Shown in pieces: positions 19,436-29,197 of a stretch of 64,000 nucleotides of DNA (position 1 is the first letter of the stretch; the number at the start of each line of letters is the position of its first letter). This DNA comes from Aeromonas taiwanensis (GTDB taxonomy: Bacteria; Pseudomonadota; Gammaproteobacteria; Enterobacterales; Aeromonadaceae): contig NZ_CDDD01000049.1 in the NCBI RefSeq assembly GCF_000820165.1, forward strand, positions 82,382 to 146,381, read 5' to 3'. The notes beneath the pieces were generated by a model, which searched no databases, was not told the DNA's origin, and saw nothing but the letters and a program-made list of their open reading frames with translations. The position numbers and the translations under genes are program-made.

Positions 19436-20086
19436 TCATTCGCTGGCATAACCCGCAGGGCCGAGCCGCACCCCGTCGAGCAGGGCGGCGCCCTCCTGCA
19501 TCTGCAGCCTGCCCTCGCAGAACCACTGCACCACCAGTGGGTAGATGCAGTGCTCCTGCACCTGTACCCGGGCAGCGACCTCGTCGGCCGTGTCCCCTTC
19601 GAAGATGGGGACCCGGGCCTGGAGGATCACCGGCCCGCCGTCGAGCTCCTCGGTGACGAAGTGCACGCTGGCACCGTGCTCGTCATCGCCGGCCTCGATG
19701 GCGCGCTGGTGGGTGTGCAGCCCCTGGTACTTCGGCAGCAGGGAGGGGTGGATGTTGATCATCCGCCCGGCGAAGTGGCGCACGAGATCGGCGCTCAGGA
19801 TCCGCATAAACCCGGCCAGCACCACCAGATCCGGCGCATAGTCCGCCATCAGGGCCAGCAGGGCGGCGTCATATTCCTCCCGGCTGGCAAACTGCTGCTG
19901 GGACAGGATGGCGGTGGCCACCCCGGCTTCCCGGGCACGCACCAGGCCATAGGCATCGGCCTTGTTGCTGATGACGCCGACCACCTCGCCGGCCATCTTG
20001 CCGGTGGCGCAGTGGTCGAGGATGGCCTGCAGGTTGCTGCCGCTGCCGGAGATCAGGACGAGGATGCGTTTCATAGGGGAGGTCAT
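19436..20086 (-). CDS. purN: Phosphoribosylglycinamide formyltransferase PurN
   Basis: The enzyme transfers a formyl group from 10-formyl-THF to GAR, step three of purine synthesis. The 216-residue protein has the nucleotide-binding start [17 protein letters not shown] and the catalytic region [14 protein letters not shown] with the conserved Asn and His. The ATG at 20086 overlaps the purM stop (ATGA), so coupling is likely; an ATG four codons later (20074) matches the E. coli N-terminus better and may be the true start. It forms the purMN operon. Confidence 0.95.
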   Translation of the reverse strand: MTSPMKRILVLISGSGSNLQAILDHCATGKMAGEVVGVISNKADAYGLVRAREAGVATAILSQQQFASREEYDAALLALMADYAPDLVVLAGFMRILSADLVRHFAGRMINIHPSLLPKYQGLHTHQRAIEAGDDEHGASVHFVTEELDGGPVILQARVPIFEGDTADEVAARVQVQEHCIYPLVVQWFCEGRLQMQEGAALLDGVRLGPAGYASE

Positions 20087-21120
20087 TTAATGATGACCTG
20101 CTCCTCGCCATCGGCCGCCTTGGCGATGTGACCGATATGCCAGGCGTTCTCGCCTTCGGCCTTGAGCAGGGCCAGGGCTTTTTCCAGCTGATCCGCCGGC
20201 AGGGCGATGATCATGCCGACGCCGCAGTTGAAGGTCCGGTACATCTCGTGACGGGTGACGTTGCCTGCCTGCTGCAGCCAGCTGAACACCGCCGGCCACT
20301 GCCAGCTCTGCTCGTCGATCACCGCCTGGGTGTTGGCGGGCAGCACGCGGGGGATGTTCTCCCAGAAGCCACCGCCGGTGATGTGGGACAGGGCGTGGAT
20401 CTCGCACTCCTTGATGAGCTTTAGCACGGGTTTGACATAGATGCGGGTCGGCTCCAGCAGGGCATTGGCCAGGGTGGTATCGCCCAGCGGCTGGTGTACG
20501 TCCGCCTTGGAGACTTCCAGGATCTTGCGGATCAGGGAGAAACCGTTGGAGTGGGGGCCGCTGGCGGCCAGGGCGATCAGGGCATCCCCTTCGCCGACCT
20601 TGCTGCCGTCGATGATCTCGCTCTTCTCCACCACGCCGACACAGAAACCGGCGATGTCGTAGTCTTCCCCTTCATACATGCCCGGCATCTCGGCTGTCTC
20701 GCCGCCCACCAGGGCGCAGCCGGACTGCTCGCAGCCGGCACCGATGCCGGTGACCACAGCGGCGGCGGTATCCACGTCCAGCTTGCCGGTGGCGTAGTAG
20801 TCGAGGAAGAAGAGGGGCTCGGCGCCCTGCACGATCAGGTCATTGACGCACATGGCCACCAGATCGATGCCCACGGTGTCGTGCTTTTTCAGGTCGATGG
20901 CCAGACGCAGCTTGGTGCCCACCCCGTCGGTACCGGAGACCAGTACCGGTTCCTTGTAGCCAGCAGGGATCTGACACAGGGCCCCAAAGCCGCCAAGACC
21001 ACCAAGGACTTCAGGACGACGAGTGCGCTTTGACACGCCCTTGATACGTTCAACCAGTGCATTGCCGGCATCGATATCCACGCCAGCATCCTTGTAGCTC
21101 AGTGAGGTTTTGTCAGTCAC
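20083..21120 (-). CDS. purM: Phosphoribosylformylglycinamidine cyclo-ligase (AIR synthetase) PurM
   Basis: The 345-residue protein matches E. coli PurM in length. It begins [19 protein letters not shown] and contains [12 protein letters not shown] and [11 protein letters not shown], the ATP and substrate-binding loops of the PurM family. It closes the imidazole ring to give AIR. It is the first gene of purMN, transcribed away from upp, and a PurR-type box lies in the shared upstream region. Confidence 0.97.
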
Positions 21121-21196
21121 GCGTATTCCCCGTCATATAAAGAAGTGGAGGGTAAAATTCGGGGCGTATTCTAACAGTGGCGGTGAAAAACCAGAA

Positions 21197-21212
21197 AGGA
21201 AATCGTTTGCGC
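21197..21212. promoter_or_regulatory. PurR-type operator between purM and upp
   Basis: On the minus strand the site reads GCGCAAACGATTTCCT, which agrees with the PurR consensus ACGCAAACGTTTTCGT at 13 of 16 positions, including the central CGCAAACG. It lies 77 bases upstream of the purM start and 84 upstream of upp. It most likely controls purMN; an effect on upp is possible. Confidence 0.75.
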
Positions 21213-21295
21213 GTTTTTGCTCGGAAATGCTCTACAAACGGCGGCTTTTGTTGTATGATTCCGCGATTTTTTTGCGGCAGTTAGAGGAGATAATA

Positions 21296-21922
21296 ATGAA
21301 AGTCGTTGAAGTCAAACACCCCCTGGTCAAGCACAAGATCGGTCTGATGCGTGAAGGCGATATCAGCACCAAGCGTTTCCGTGAACTGGCCAAGGAAGTG
21401 GGCAGTTTGTTGACCTACGAAGCGACCTCTGACTTCGAAACCGAGAAGGTTACCATCGATGGCTGGAACGGGCCAGTAGAAGTTGACCAGATCAAGGGCA
21501 AGAAGGTCACTGTCGTGCCCATCCTGCGTGCCGGTCTTGGCATGATGGACGGCGTGCTGGAGCACATGCCGAGCGCCCGCGTCAGCGTGGTCGGTATCTA
21601 CCGCGACGAAGAGACCCTGCAGCCTGTTCCCTATTTCGAGAAGATCGTCAGCAACATCGAAGAGCGTCTGGCCCTGGTCATCGACCCCATGCTGGCTACC
21701 GGCGGCTCCATGATCGCCACCATCGATCTGCTCAAGAAGAAGGGCTGCCAGTCCATCAAGGTGCTGGTGCTGGTTGCCGCGCCGGAAGGGATCAAGGCCC
21801 TGGAAGCCGCTCACCCGGACGTGGAGCTGTTCTGCGCCTCCATCGACCAGGGGCTGAACGAGAAGGGCTACATCGTACCTGGTCTGGGCGACGCCGGTGA
21901 CAAGATCTTCGGCACCAAGTAA
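21296..21922 (+). CDS. upp: Uracil phosphoribosyltransferase
   Basis: The 208-residue enzyme salvages uracil to UMP using PRPP. It has the family start [19 protein letters not shown] and the PRPP-binding loop [13 protein letters not shown]. The ATG at 21296 is chosen because TTAGAGGAG lies just upstream and it gives the normal 208-residue length. The reading frame continues upstream without homology. A TATGAT hexamer (21254-21259) is a plausible -10. No uraA permease follows, unlike in E. coli. Confidence 0.97.
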
Positions 21923-21963
21923 GTACTGACCCTGCAGTCGCGCGTTTCATCCGCGCGCAAACG

Positions 21964-21993
21964 GAGCCGGCACCCCGCCGGCTCTGCTGTTTA
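21964..21993 (+). terminator. Terminator behind upp
   Basis: GAGCCGGC/GCCGGCTC forms a perfect 8-bp stem with a 5-base loop (21964-21984), followed by a weakly T-rich TGCTGTTTAT. Confidence 0.65.
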
Positions 21994-22067
21994 TCCCCCG
22001 TCTGCTTGCTGCCATGCGCGCCTTGCCGCTACCATAAGCAGCATCCCCCATTTCGAGAATCTTCTTT

Positions 22068-23093
22068 ATGCTGAAACGCTTAGCGACGTTCCTCTGCTGC
22101 TGGTTGCCGCTCGTGGCGTCGGCTGCCCAGGTGGCCGATCTCTACCAGGGCAAGGCACCCACCAGCGGCGACATGACGGCCGCCCAGACCCAGGCGCTGG
22201 GGGATGTGCTCGTCAAGGTGACCGGCAGGCGCGACATACTGACCCAGCCGGACGTGGTCAAGGCACTGGCCGCCCCCGCTGACTACGTGCAGCGCTACGG
22301 TTACCAGGACGAAGGGTCGGTGAAGTTTCTCAAGGCCGATTTCGACGTGGCCAAGGTCAATGCCCTGGTAGGCCAGAGCAAGTTTGCCCTGCTGGGCCCC
22401 GTGCGTCCGCAGGTGGCCGTCTGGCTGGTGATCGACGAAGGGGAGCGGCGCATTCTGCCGGATCAGTCCAGCGACGGCTGGTCCGCCGCCCTGCGCACCC
22501 AGGCCCAGGCCATGGGGCTGCCGATCAGCATCCCGCTGATGGACCTCGACGACAACATGGCGGTCAATGCCACCGACGTCTGGGGGCGTTTCGCCGATCC
22601 CGTGCTGAGTGCGAGCCAGCGCTATGGTGCCGAGATGGTGGTGCTGGGCAAGCTGACGCCGGAGGGGGAAACCTGGAACCTCGACTGGGGGCTTTATGGT
22701 GTCAAGCCGGGTGCCCAGACGAGGGAGCTGACCGAGCTGACCGAGGGGTCGGGGTCGGGTGCCCAGGCAGAGGTGGCACAAGGGTTTGCCGACGCCCTGG
22801 CCGGCTGGCTGGTGCAGCAATATGGCACCCGCCTCTCCGGAGTGGCGTCCAGCCAGACTCTGGTGGTGGAGGGGCTGGCCGACATCGACGGCATGATCCA
22901 GATACAGAAGTTGTTGCAGGGCATGGCCAGCGTCACCAAGGTGACGATCGGCAAGCTGGAGGGGGACAAGGTCACCTTCAACCTCTCCCTGCAGGGGGAC
23001 AAAACGGAGCTGGTGCGTGGCCTGCAACTGGAGAGCCGTCTGCACCAGGTCGAAGACAGCGAGAGCGGCCTGCGTTACCAGTGGTCGCAGTGA
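22068..23093 (+). CDS. DUF2066 exported protein
   Basis: The 341-residue protein starts with a signal peptide (about residues 1-20, ending VASAAQVADLY). The N-terminal half has VLVKVTGRRDILTQPDV, typical of DUF2066 proteins. The C-terminal half (about 255-320) has an IDGMIQIQKLLQGMASV segment. DUF2066 genes in gamma-proteobacteria often lie just upstream of hda, as here, but no function is known. A periplasmic or outer-membrane-associated location is inferred. Confidence 0.75.
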   Translation: MLKRLATFLCCWLPLVASAAQVADLYQGKAPTSGDMTAAQTQALGDVLVKVTGRRDILTQPDVVKALAAPADYVQRYGYQDEGSVKFLKADFDVAKVNALVGQSKFALLGPVRPQVAVWLVIDEGERRILPDQSSDGWSAALRTQAQAMGLPISIPLMDLDDNMAVNATDVWGRFADPVLSASQRYGAEMVVLGKLTPEGETWNLDWGLYGVKPGAQTRELTELTEGSGSGAQAEVAQGFADALAGWLVQQYGTRLSGVASSQTLVVEGLADIDGMIQIQKLLQGMASVTKVTIGKLEGDKVTFNLSLQGDKTELVRGLQLESRLHQVEDSESGLRYQWSQ

Positions 23094-23272
23094 TCCTGCA
23101 TCGGGATCCCTGCCCACCCCAATGGCACCCTGAGGCGTGCGACCAGCGTAACACCTGGTCGCATGGATGATCCCGCAAGAGGATCCTGACCGCCCGGCAT
23201 GACCCGGGCGGTTCTCTATCTGCCGCTCTGGTGATACACTTGGCCGCAAATATCACAGTCAAAGCCCAACGA

Positions 23273-23974
23273 GTGAAGCAACCGGCCCAACTGTCTTTAG
23301 CCGTACAACTACCGGATGATGAAACCTTCGCCAGTTTTTATCCCGGCAACAACGCCCATCTGATCACCGCCCTGAAAAATGCGGCCATTGGTCAGGGCTC
23401 ACCCTTCCTCTATTTCTGGGGGGCCAAGGGCTCGGGTCGCTCCCATCTGCTCCACGCCACCTGCGCCGAGGTCAATGCACGGGATGCTGCGGCCGCCTAT
23501 CTCTCCCTCGATCAGTTCGAACAGCTGGATCCCAGCATGCTGGATGCCCTGGAGAGCCTGCCCCTGGTCTGTCTCGACAGCCTGGAGGCGATCGCCGGCA
23601 ACGCCCTGTGGGAGCGGGCCCTGTTCGACTTCTACAACCGTTGGAAGGAGAAGGGAGAGGGGACCCTGGTGGTGACCGGTTGCAGTGCACCGCGCAAGCT
23701 GGGGCTGCAGTTGCCGGACCTCGCTTCCCGCCTCGATTGGGGGGTGAGCTTCCACCTCGACGAGCTGGACGACGAGGGCAAGCTCAGCGCCCTGCAACTG
23801 CGCGCCGAGCTGCGGGGCTTCAAGCTCCCCATCGACGTGGGTCGCTTCCTGCTCAACCGCCTGTCGCGGGACATGCGCACCCTGCTGGAGACCCTCAACC
23901 GCCTCGACAACGCCTCCTTCCGCGCCAAGCGCAAGCTGACCATCCCCTTTGTCAAAGAGATCCTGGAGCTCTGA
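23273..23974 (+). CDS. hda: DnaA regulatory inactivator Hda
   Basis: The 233-residue AAA+ protein, together with the DNA-loaded sliding clamp, stimulates ATP hydrolysis by DnaA to prevent re-initiation. The N-terminus QPAQLSLAVQLPDDETFASF carries the clamp-binding motif QLSL; GSGRSHLLHA is the Walker A region, and the C-terminus KRKLTIPFVKEILEL equals E. coli Hda. GTG at 23273 aligns with the CTG start of E. coli hda (next residues xxPAQLSL). No good ribosome site precedes it, consistent with low-level expression. An upstream GTG at 23231 would add 14 non-homologous residues. Confidence 0.93.
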   Translation: MKQPAQLSLAVQLPDDETFASFYPGNNAHLITALKNAAIGQGSPFLYFWGAKGSGRSHLLHATCAEVNARDAAAAYLSLDQFEQLDPSMLDALESLPLVCLDSLEAIAGNALWERALFDFYNRWKEKGEGTLVVTGCSAPRKLGLQLPDLASRLDWGVSFHLDELDDEGKLSALQLRAELRGFKLPIDVGRFLLNRLSRDMRTLLETLNRLDNASFRAKRKLTIPFVKEILEL

Positions 23975-24031
23975 GCCCGCGATGATGTGCGGGGAGTGAC
24001 CCATCGACAGGATGAGAAGCAGCACAAAAAG

Positions 24032-24058
24032 AAACCCCGGCACCAGGCCGGGGTTTTT
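24032..24058. terminator. Bidirectional terminator between hda and aceA
   Basis: AAACCCCGGC pairs with GCCGGGGTTT around a 5-base loop, followed by further T residues. It separates convergent hda and aceA. Confidence 0.9.
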
Positions 24059-24077
24059 GATTGCAGCCGTCAGGTGA

Positions 24078-25391
24078 TCAGTGGAACTGATCTTCTTCGG
24101 TAGAGCCGGTCAACGCGGTCACCGAGGACTGGCCACCCTGGATGACGGTGGTTACCTTGTCGAAGTAACCGGTGCCCACCTCCTGCTGGTGCGCCACGAA
24201 GGTGTAGCCCCGCTCGGCGGCGGCAAACTCCGGCTGCTGCACCATCTCGACATAGTGCTTCATCCCCTCGCCACGGGCGTACTGGTAGGCCAGCTCGTAC
24301 ATGTGGAACCACATGTTGTGGATGCCCGCGAGGGTGATGAACTGGTACTTGTAACCCATGTCGGACAGCTCCTGCTGGAAGCGGGCGATGGTGGCATCGT
24401 CCAGGTTCTTCTTCCAGTTGAAGCTCGGGGAGCAGTTGTAGGCCAGGATCTTGTCCGGGAACTTGGCCTTGATGGCCTCGGCAAACTGGCGCGCCTCGTC
24501 CAGATCCGGCTTGGCCGTCTCGCACCACACCATGTCGGCATAGGGGGCGTAGGCCAGGCCGCGGGAGATGGCCTGCTCGATACCGGCCTGCACCTTGTAG
24601 AAGCCCTCGCTGGTGCGCTCACCGGTCAGGAAGCCGGCATCGTAGGGATCGGCGTCCGTGGTCAGCAGATCCGCCGCGTTGGCGTCGGTGCGGGCGATCA
24701 CCAGGGTGGTGGTGCCGCACACGTCTGCCGCGAGGCGAGCCGCGACGAGCTTCTGCACCGCTTCCTGGGTCGGGACCAGCACCTTGCCGCCCATATGACC
24801 GCACTTCTTCACGGAAGCGAGCTGATCCTCGAAGTGCACGCCGGCGGCGCCCGCCTCGATCATCCCCTTCATCAGCTCGAAGGCGTTCAGCACGCCGCCG
24901 AAGCCGGCTTCCGCATCCGCGACGATGGGCAGGAAGTAGTCGATGAAGCCCTTGTCCTGCGGGCCCACCTTGTTGGCCCACTGGATCTGGTCGGCGCGGG
25001 CGAAGGAGTTGTTGATGCGCTCCACCACCGAGGGTACGGAGTTGGCCGGGTAGAGGGACTGATCCGGGTACATGGTGGAGGAGAGGTTGTTGTCCGCCGC
25101 CACCTGCCAGCCGGAGAGGTAGATGGCCTCGATGCCGGCCTTGGCCTGTTGCACCGCCTGGCCGCCGGTCAGGGCGCCGAGGCAGTTCACGTAGCCCTTC
25201 TTGGCGCCGCCGTGGATCAGCTCCCACAGCTTGTCGGCACCCCGTTGGGCCAGGGTGTGTGCCGGCTGCAGGCTGCCGCGCAGGTTCACCACGTCCTCGG
25301 CGCTGTAGCCGCGCTTGATCCCTTTCCAGCGGGGGTTTTCTGCCCAGTCTTTCTCGATAGCCTGGATCTGTTGCTCACGGGTCAGTGCCAT
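24078..25391 (-). CDS. aceA: Isocitrate lyase AceA
   Basis: The 437-residue protein splits isocitrate to glyoxylate and succinate in the glyoxylate shunt. It carries the signature [18 protein letters not shown], with the catalytic Cys in KKCGHMG, and starts [16 protein letters not shown]. The ATG at 25391 is preferred because GAGGG lies nine bases before it and it gives the E. coli length (434); nine extra codons are open upstream. It follows aceB by 69 bases in an aceBA operon. No aceK follows. Confidence 0.97.
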   Translation of the reverse strand: MALTREQQIQAIEKDWAENPRWKGIKRGYSAEDVVNLRGSLQPAHTLAQRGADKLWELIHGGAKKGYVNCLGALTGGQAVQQAKAGIEAIYLSGWQVAADNNLSSTMYPDQSLYPANSVPSVVERINNSFARADQIQWANKVGPQDKGFIDYFLPIVADAEAGFGGVLNAFELMKGMIEAGAAGVHFEDQLASVKKCGHMGGKVLVPTQEAVQKLVAARLAADVCGTTTLVIARTDANAADLLTTDADPYDAGFLTGERTSEGFYKVQAGIEQAISRGLAYAPYADMVWCETAKPDLDEARQFAEAIKAKFPDKILAYNCSPSFNWKKNLDDATIARFQQELSDMGYKYQFITLAGIHNMWFHMYELAYQYARGEGMKHYVEMVQQPEFAAAERGYTFVAHQQEVGTGYFDKVTTVIQGGQSSVTALTGSTEEDQFH

Positions 25392-25460
25392 ATCAGTTCC
25401 CTCTTTCATTGATTTCACGTTTCCATTGACTTGTTATGGGGGCCGTCACCGGCCCGGATT

Positions 25461-27068
<1,608 letters not shown>

Positions 27069-27548
27069 AGTGGGTACTCCTCCAAAAGTTACATTTTTAA
27101 TTTATTAACTACGACTAACGTCTATATCCCTTTCTCTTAAACTCCCCGCAACGGCGGGGTAACACGACTGATAAGGTGCAAAATAATGGCGTTGTCGTCA
27201 ACTTGATTTTTAAAACAGGTGTTTTTGGTTGGAAGTTAAGTTGCTGTTTTTAGGTGGTTTATGTGATTGGTGCAAAAGCTCTATGCAGATGGTTATGCTC
27301 TTGGTTGTGCGGGGCGTCAGGGAGGGGGGATGCGCCTTGCAGGAGACATGCAAAATGTAATTTATTACGTAATAAAATTACAAATGCAAAAAGAAATCCC
27401 GACCTCACTCCAAGGTTGTCAAAAACATCTGTATGAAATGCGTGCAGTCGGTGCAGGAGGCATCTGGCCTGCAAAGAGGTTGACCTATGAACCTGCGTTT
27501 AAAACCGTGCGGTCAAATATGGTGAAAATGGTGCAAAGAGGAGATCCC
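27069..27548. other. Long intergenic stretch upstream of aceB
   Basis: About 480 bases, clearly richer in A+T than the surrounding genes. It holds the aceBA promoter region on the minus strand, a 14-base palindrome AAAACA-GG-TGTTTT (27213-27226) that could be an operator, and the long dyad at 27349-27388. An open frame from 27267 runs through it in the plus direction, but its first 94 codons lack a start with a ribosome site and are not protein-like. Confidence 0.5.
27349..27388. repeat. 40-bp imperfect dyad, AT-rich
   Basis: The two arms read TGCAAAATGTAATTTATTACG and, on the opposite strand, TGCATTTGTAATTTTATTACG, centred on TTATTACGTAATAA. This is too long and AT-rich for chance in this high-GC setting. 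It could be an operator for a dimeric regulator, a cruciform, or a recombination site. It lies 160 bases before the short ORF at 27549. Confidence 0.55.
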
Positions 27549-27692
27549 ATGGAAATGACGGGCAATGACGTAGGTTTGTATCAAAGAATGAGGATGGGGG
27601 CGAAGGAGGCGAAGGGGTATCAGGTAGTGAATAGAACCAAGTTTTGGCTATATCTTGGTGTTTTATCGTTATTTGCGTTGGTGGTATCTTGA
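27549..27692 (+). CDS. Short predicted single-pass membrane protein (47 aa)
   Basis: The ATG is preceded by AAAGAGGAG at 5-6 bases, one of the best ribosome sites in the window. The 47-residue product has a polar, basic N-terminal part (RMRMGAKEAKGY) and a C-terminal hydrophobic helix (residues 32-46, FWLYLGVLSLFALVV) that ends at the stop. This N-in, C-tail layout is common among bacterial small membrane proteins. I do not recognise a family. It lies alone between the aceB promoter region and a convergent short ORF. Confidence 0.5.
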   Translation: MEMTGNDVGLYQRMRMGAKEAKGYQVVNRTKFWLYLGVLSLFALVVS

Positions 27693-27698
27693 CCAGGG

Positions 27699-27729
27699 AA
27701 AAAGCGGTGCCGGACAGCAAAACCGGCGC
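27699..27729 (-). terminator. Probable minus-strand terminator for the 46-aa ORF
   Basis: On the minus strand, GCGCCGG pairs with CCGGCAC (one mismatch, 9-base loop) and is followed by CGC and five T. It lies 28 bases beyond the stop of the minus-strand short ORF and just after the stop of the plus-strand one. Confidence 0.5.
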
Positions 27730-27756
27730 ATTGAACCGCAGTGCGGGGACTGGCCC

Positions 27757-27897
27757 TCAATAGTCCTCGTCCGGAGCGGCGAGATCGATCACGTCGAGTC
27801 GCACCGAGTCGCCGACCCCGTTCTCAGGGGTATCGAGAGTGGAAGGGGTGGTCGAGATCAGGGGCTGAACAGGCGGAGTGTCAACAGCTTGGGTCAT
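27757..27897 (-). CDS. Short acidic protein of unknown function (46 aa)
   Basis: The 46-residue product is acidic and rich in Pro/Thr/Ser in its first half (VDTPPVQPLISTTPSTLDTP) and ends DLAAPDEDY. There is no signal peptide or membrane segment. AAAGAGG stands nine bases before the ATG, inside the loop of a hairpin. It has its own likely terminator. I do not recognise a family; a regulatory or modified-peptide precursor role would be speculation. Confidence 0.4.
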   Translation of the reverse strand: MTQAVDTPPVQPLISTTPSTLDTPENGVGDSVRLDVIDLAAPDEDY

Positions 27898-27901
27898 GGG
27901 T

Positions 27902-27924
27902 GCTTGCCTCTTTGGATTGCAAGC
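27902..27924 (-). promoter_or_regulatory. Hairpin presenting the ribosome site of the 46-aa ORF
   Basis: On the minus strand GCTTGC (27924-27919) pairs perfectly with GCAAGC (27907-27902), and the 11-base loop contains most of AAAGAGG, the ribosome site of the short ORF. A second stem, GGTGAT/ATCACC, lies just upstream. Such an arrangement could control translation. Confidence 0.4.
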
Positions 27925-28091
27925 CGGTCGGTGATTCCATCACCCAGATATCCACCTCCCTGTTTTCTGGCCGGCGGAAAAGTTGCGTATCCTAACGGCA
28001 CTTTGTGAAAGCTTCAAGCGGTTCTGTATAAATTTCACGCCGATCTGGCTGTGGCGGCTGGAAAAGGCACGGGAAAAAGGGGAGGCGAGAC

Positions 28092-28126
28092 AAAAAAATA
28101 GCCCAGTCGTCTGACTGGGCTATTTT
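28092..28126 (-). terminator. Terminator of tRNA-Pro
   Basis: ATAGCCCAGTC/GACTGGGCTAT is a perfect 11-bp stem with a 4-base loop, followed on the minus strand by seven T. It lies ten bases beyond the tRNA 3' end. Confidence 0.93.
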
Positions 28127-28135
28127 CGGGGAATT

Positions 28136-28212
28136 TGGTCGGTGTGAGAGGATTCGAACCTCCGACCCTCTACACCCCATGCAGATGCGCTACCTGGCTG
28201 CGCTACACACCG
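28136..28212 (-). tRNA. tRNA-Pro (anticodon GGG)
   Basis: The 77-base gene folds as a cloverleaf: acceptor CGGTGTG/CACACCG, D arm GCGC/GCGC, anticodon stem TCTGC/GTAGA around the loop ATGGGGT (anticodon GGG), and T arm GGAGG/CCTCT with loop TTCGAAT. The terminal CCA is encoded (28138-28136). It closely resembles other proline tRNAs and reads CCC and CCU codons. Confidence 0.96.
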
Positions 28213-28295
28213 ACGGAGTCAGCTCGGCTGACGGGGAGGAAGTCTAATAGGATGGCCTGACGGGTGCAACTCCTTTTTTATCAGAGAGATGCTGA

Positions 28296-28979
<684 letters not shown>

Positions 28980-28982
28980 TGC

Positions 28983-29006
28983 AAACGGGGGTGCCCGCCC
29001 CGTTTT
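28983..29006 (+). terminator. Terminator behind tadA
   Basis: AAACGGGG pairs with CCCCGTTT around a GC-rich loop, followed by T and pyrimidines. Confidence 0.75.
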
Positions 29007-29131
29007 CCCTTCTTTATATCTCCCCAGATAAGGTCTTCGGATGTTCCCTTTCGGCCGGACGTGCTGGCCGACGACGCGGGGTTTTCCGCCGGTTTTCCGG
29101 GTTTGCACGGGAGTGGATTTCTAACGTTTCG

Positions 29132-29165
29132 ATGTAACAAAACTGTCATGCAACCGCCATATAAT
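29132..29165 (+). promoter_or_regulatory. Pho box and -10 of the pst operon
   Basis: ATGTAAC-AAAA-CTGTCAT (29132-29149) gives two PhoB half-sites at 11-base spacing, the second a perfect consensus. A perfect TATAAT (29160-29165) follows after ten bases. This is the expected PhoB promoter architecture and lies 33 bases before the pstC start. Confidence 0.88.
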
Positions 29166-29197
29166 GCCGCGAAGCCTAGCTCACATTGAGGTCTTGC

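Noticed and set aside
27902..27960. GGTGATGGAATCACC on the minus strand as a fluoride riboswitch
   Set aside because: The first part resembles the crcB motif, but the later conserved blocks are missing and the loop is one base too short.
27655..28008. Plus-strand open frame of 117 codons
   Set aside because: It has no ribosome site, runs across the terminator and the opposite short ORF, and its translation is not protein-like.
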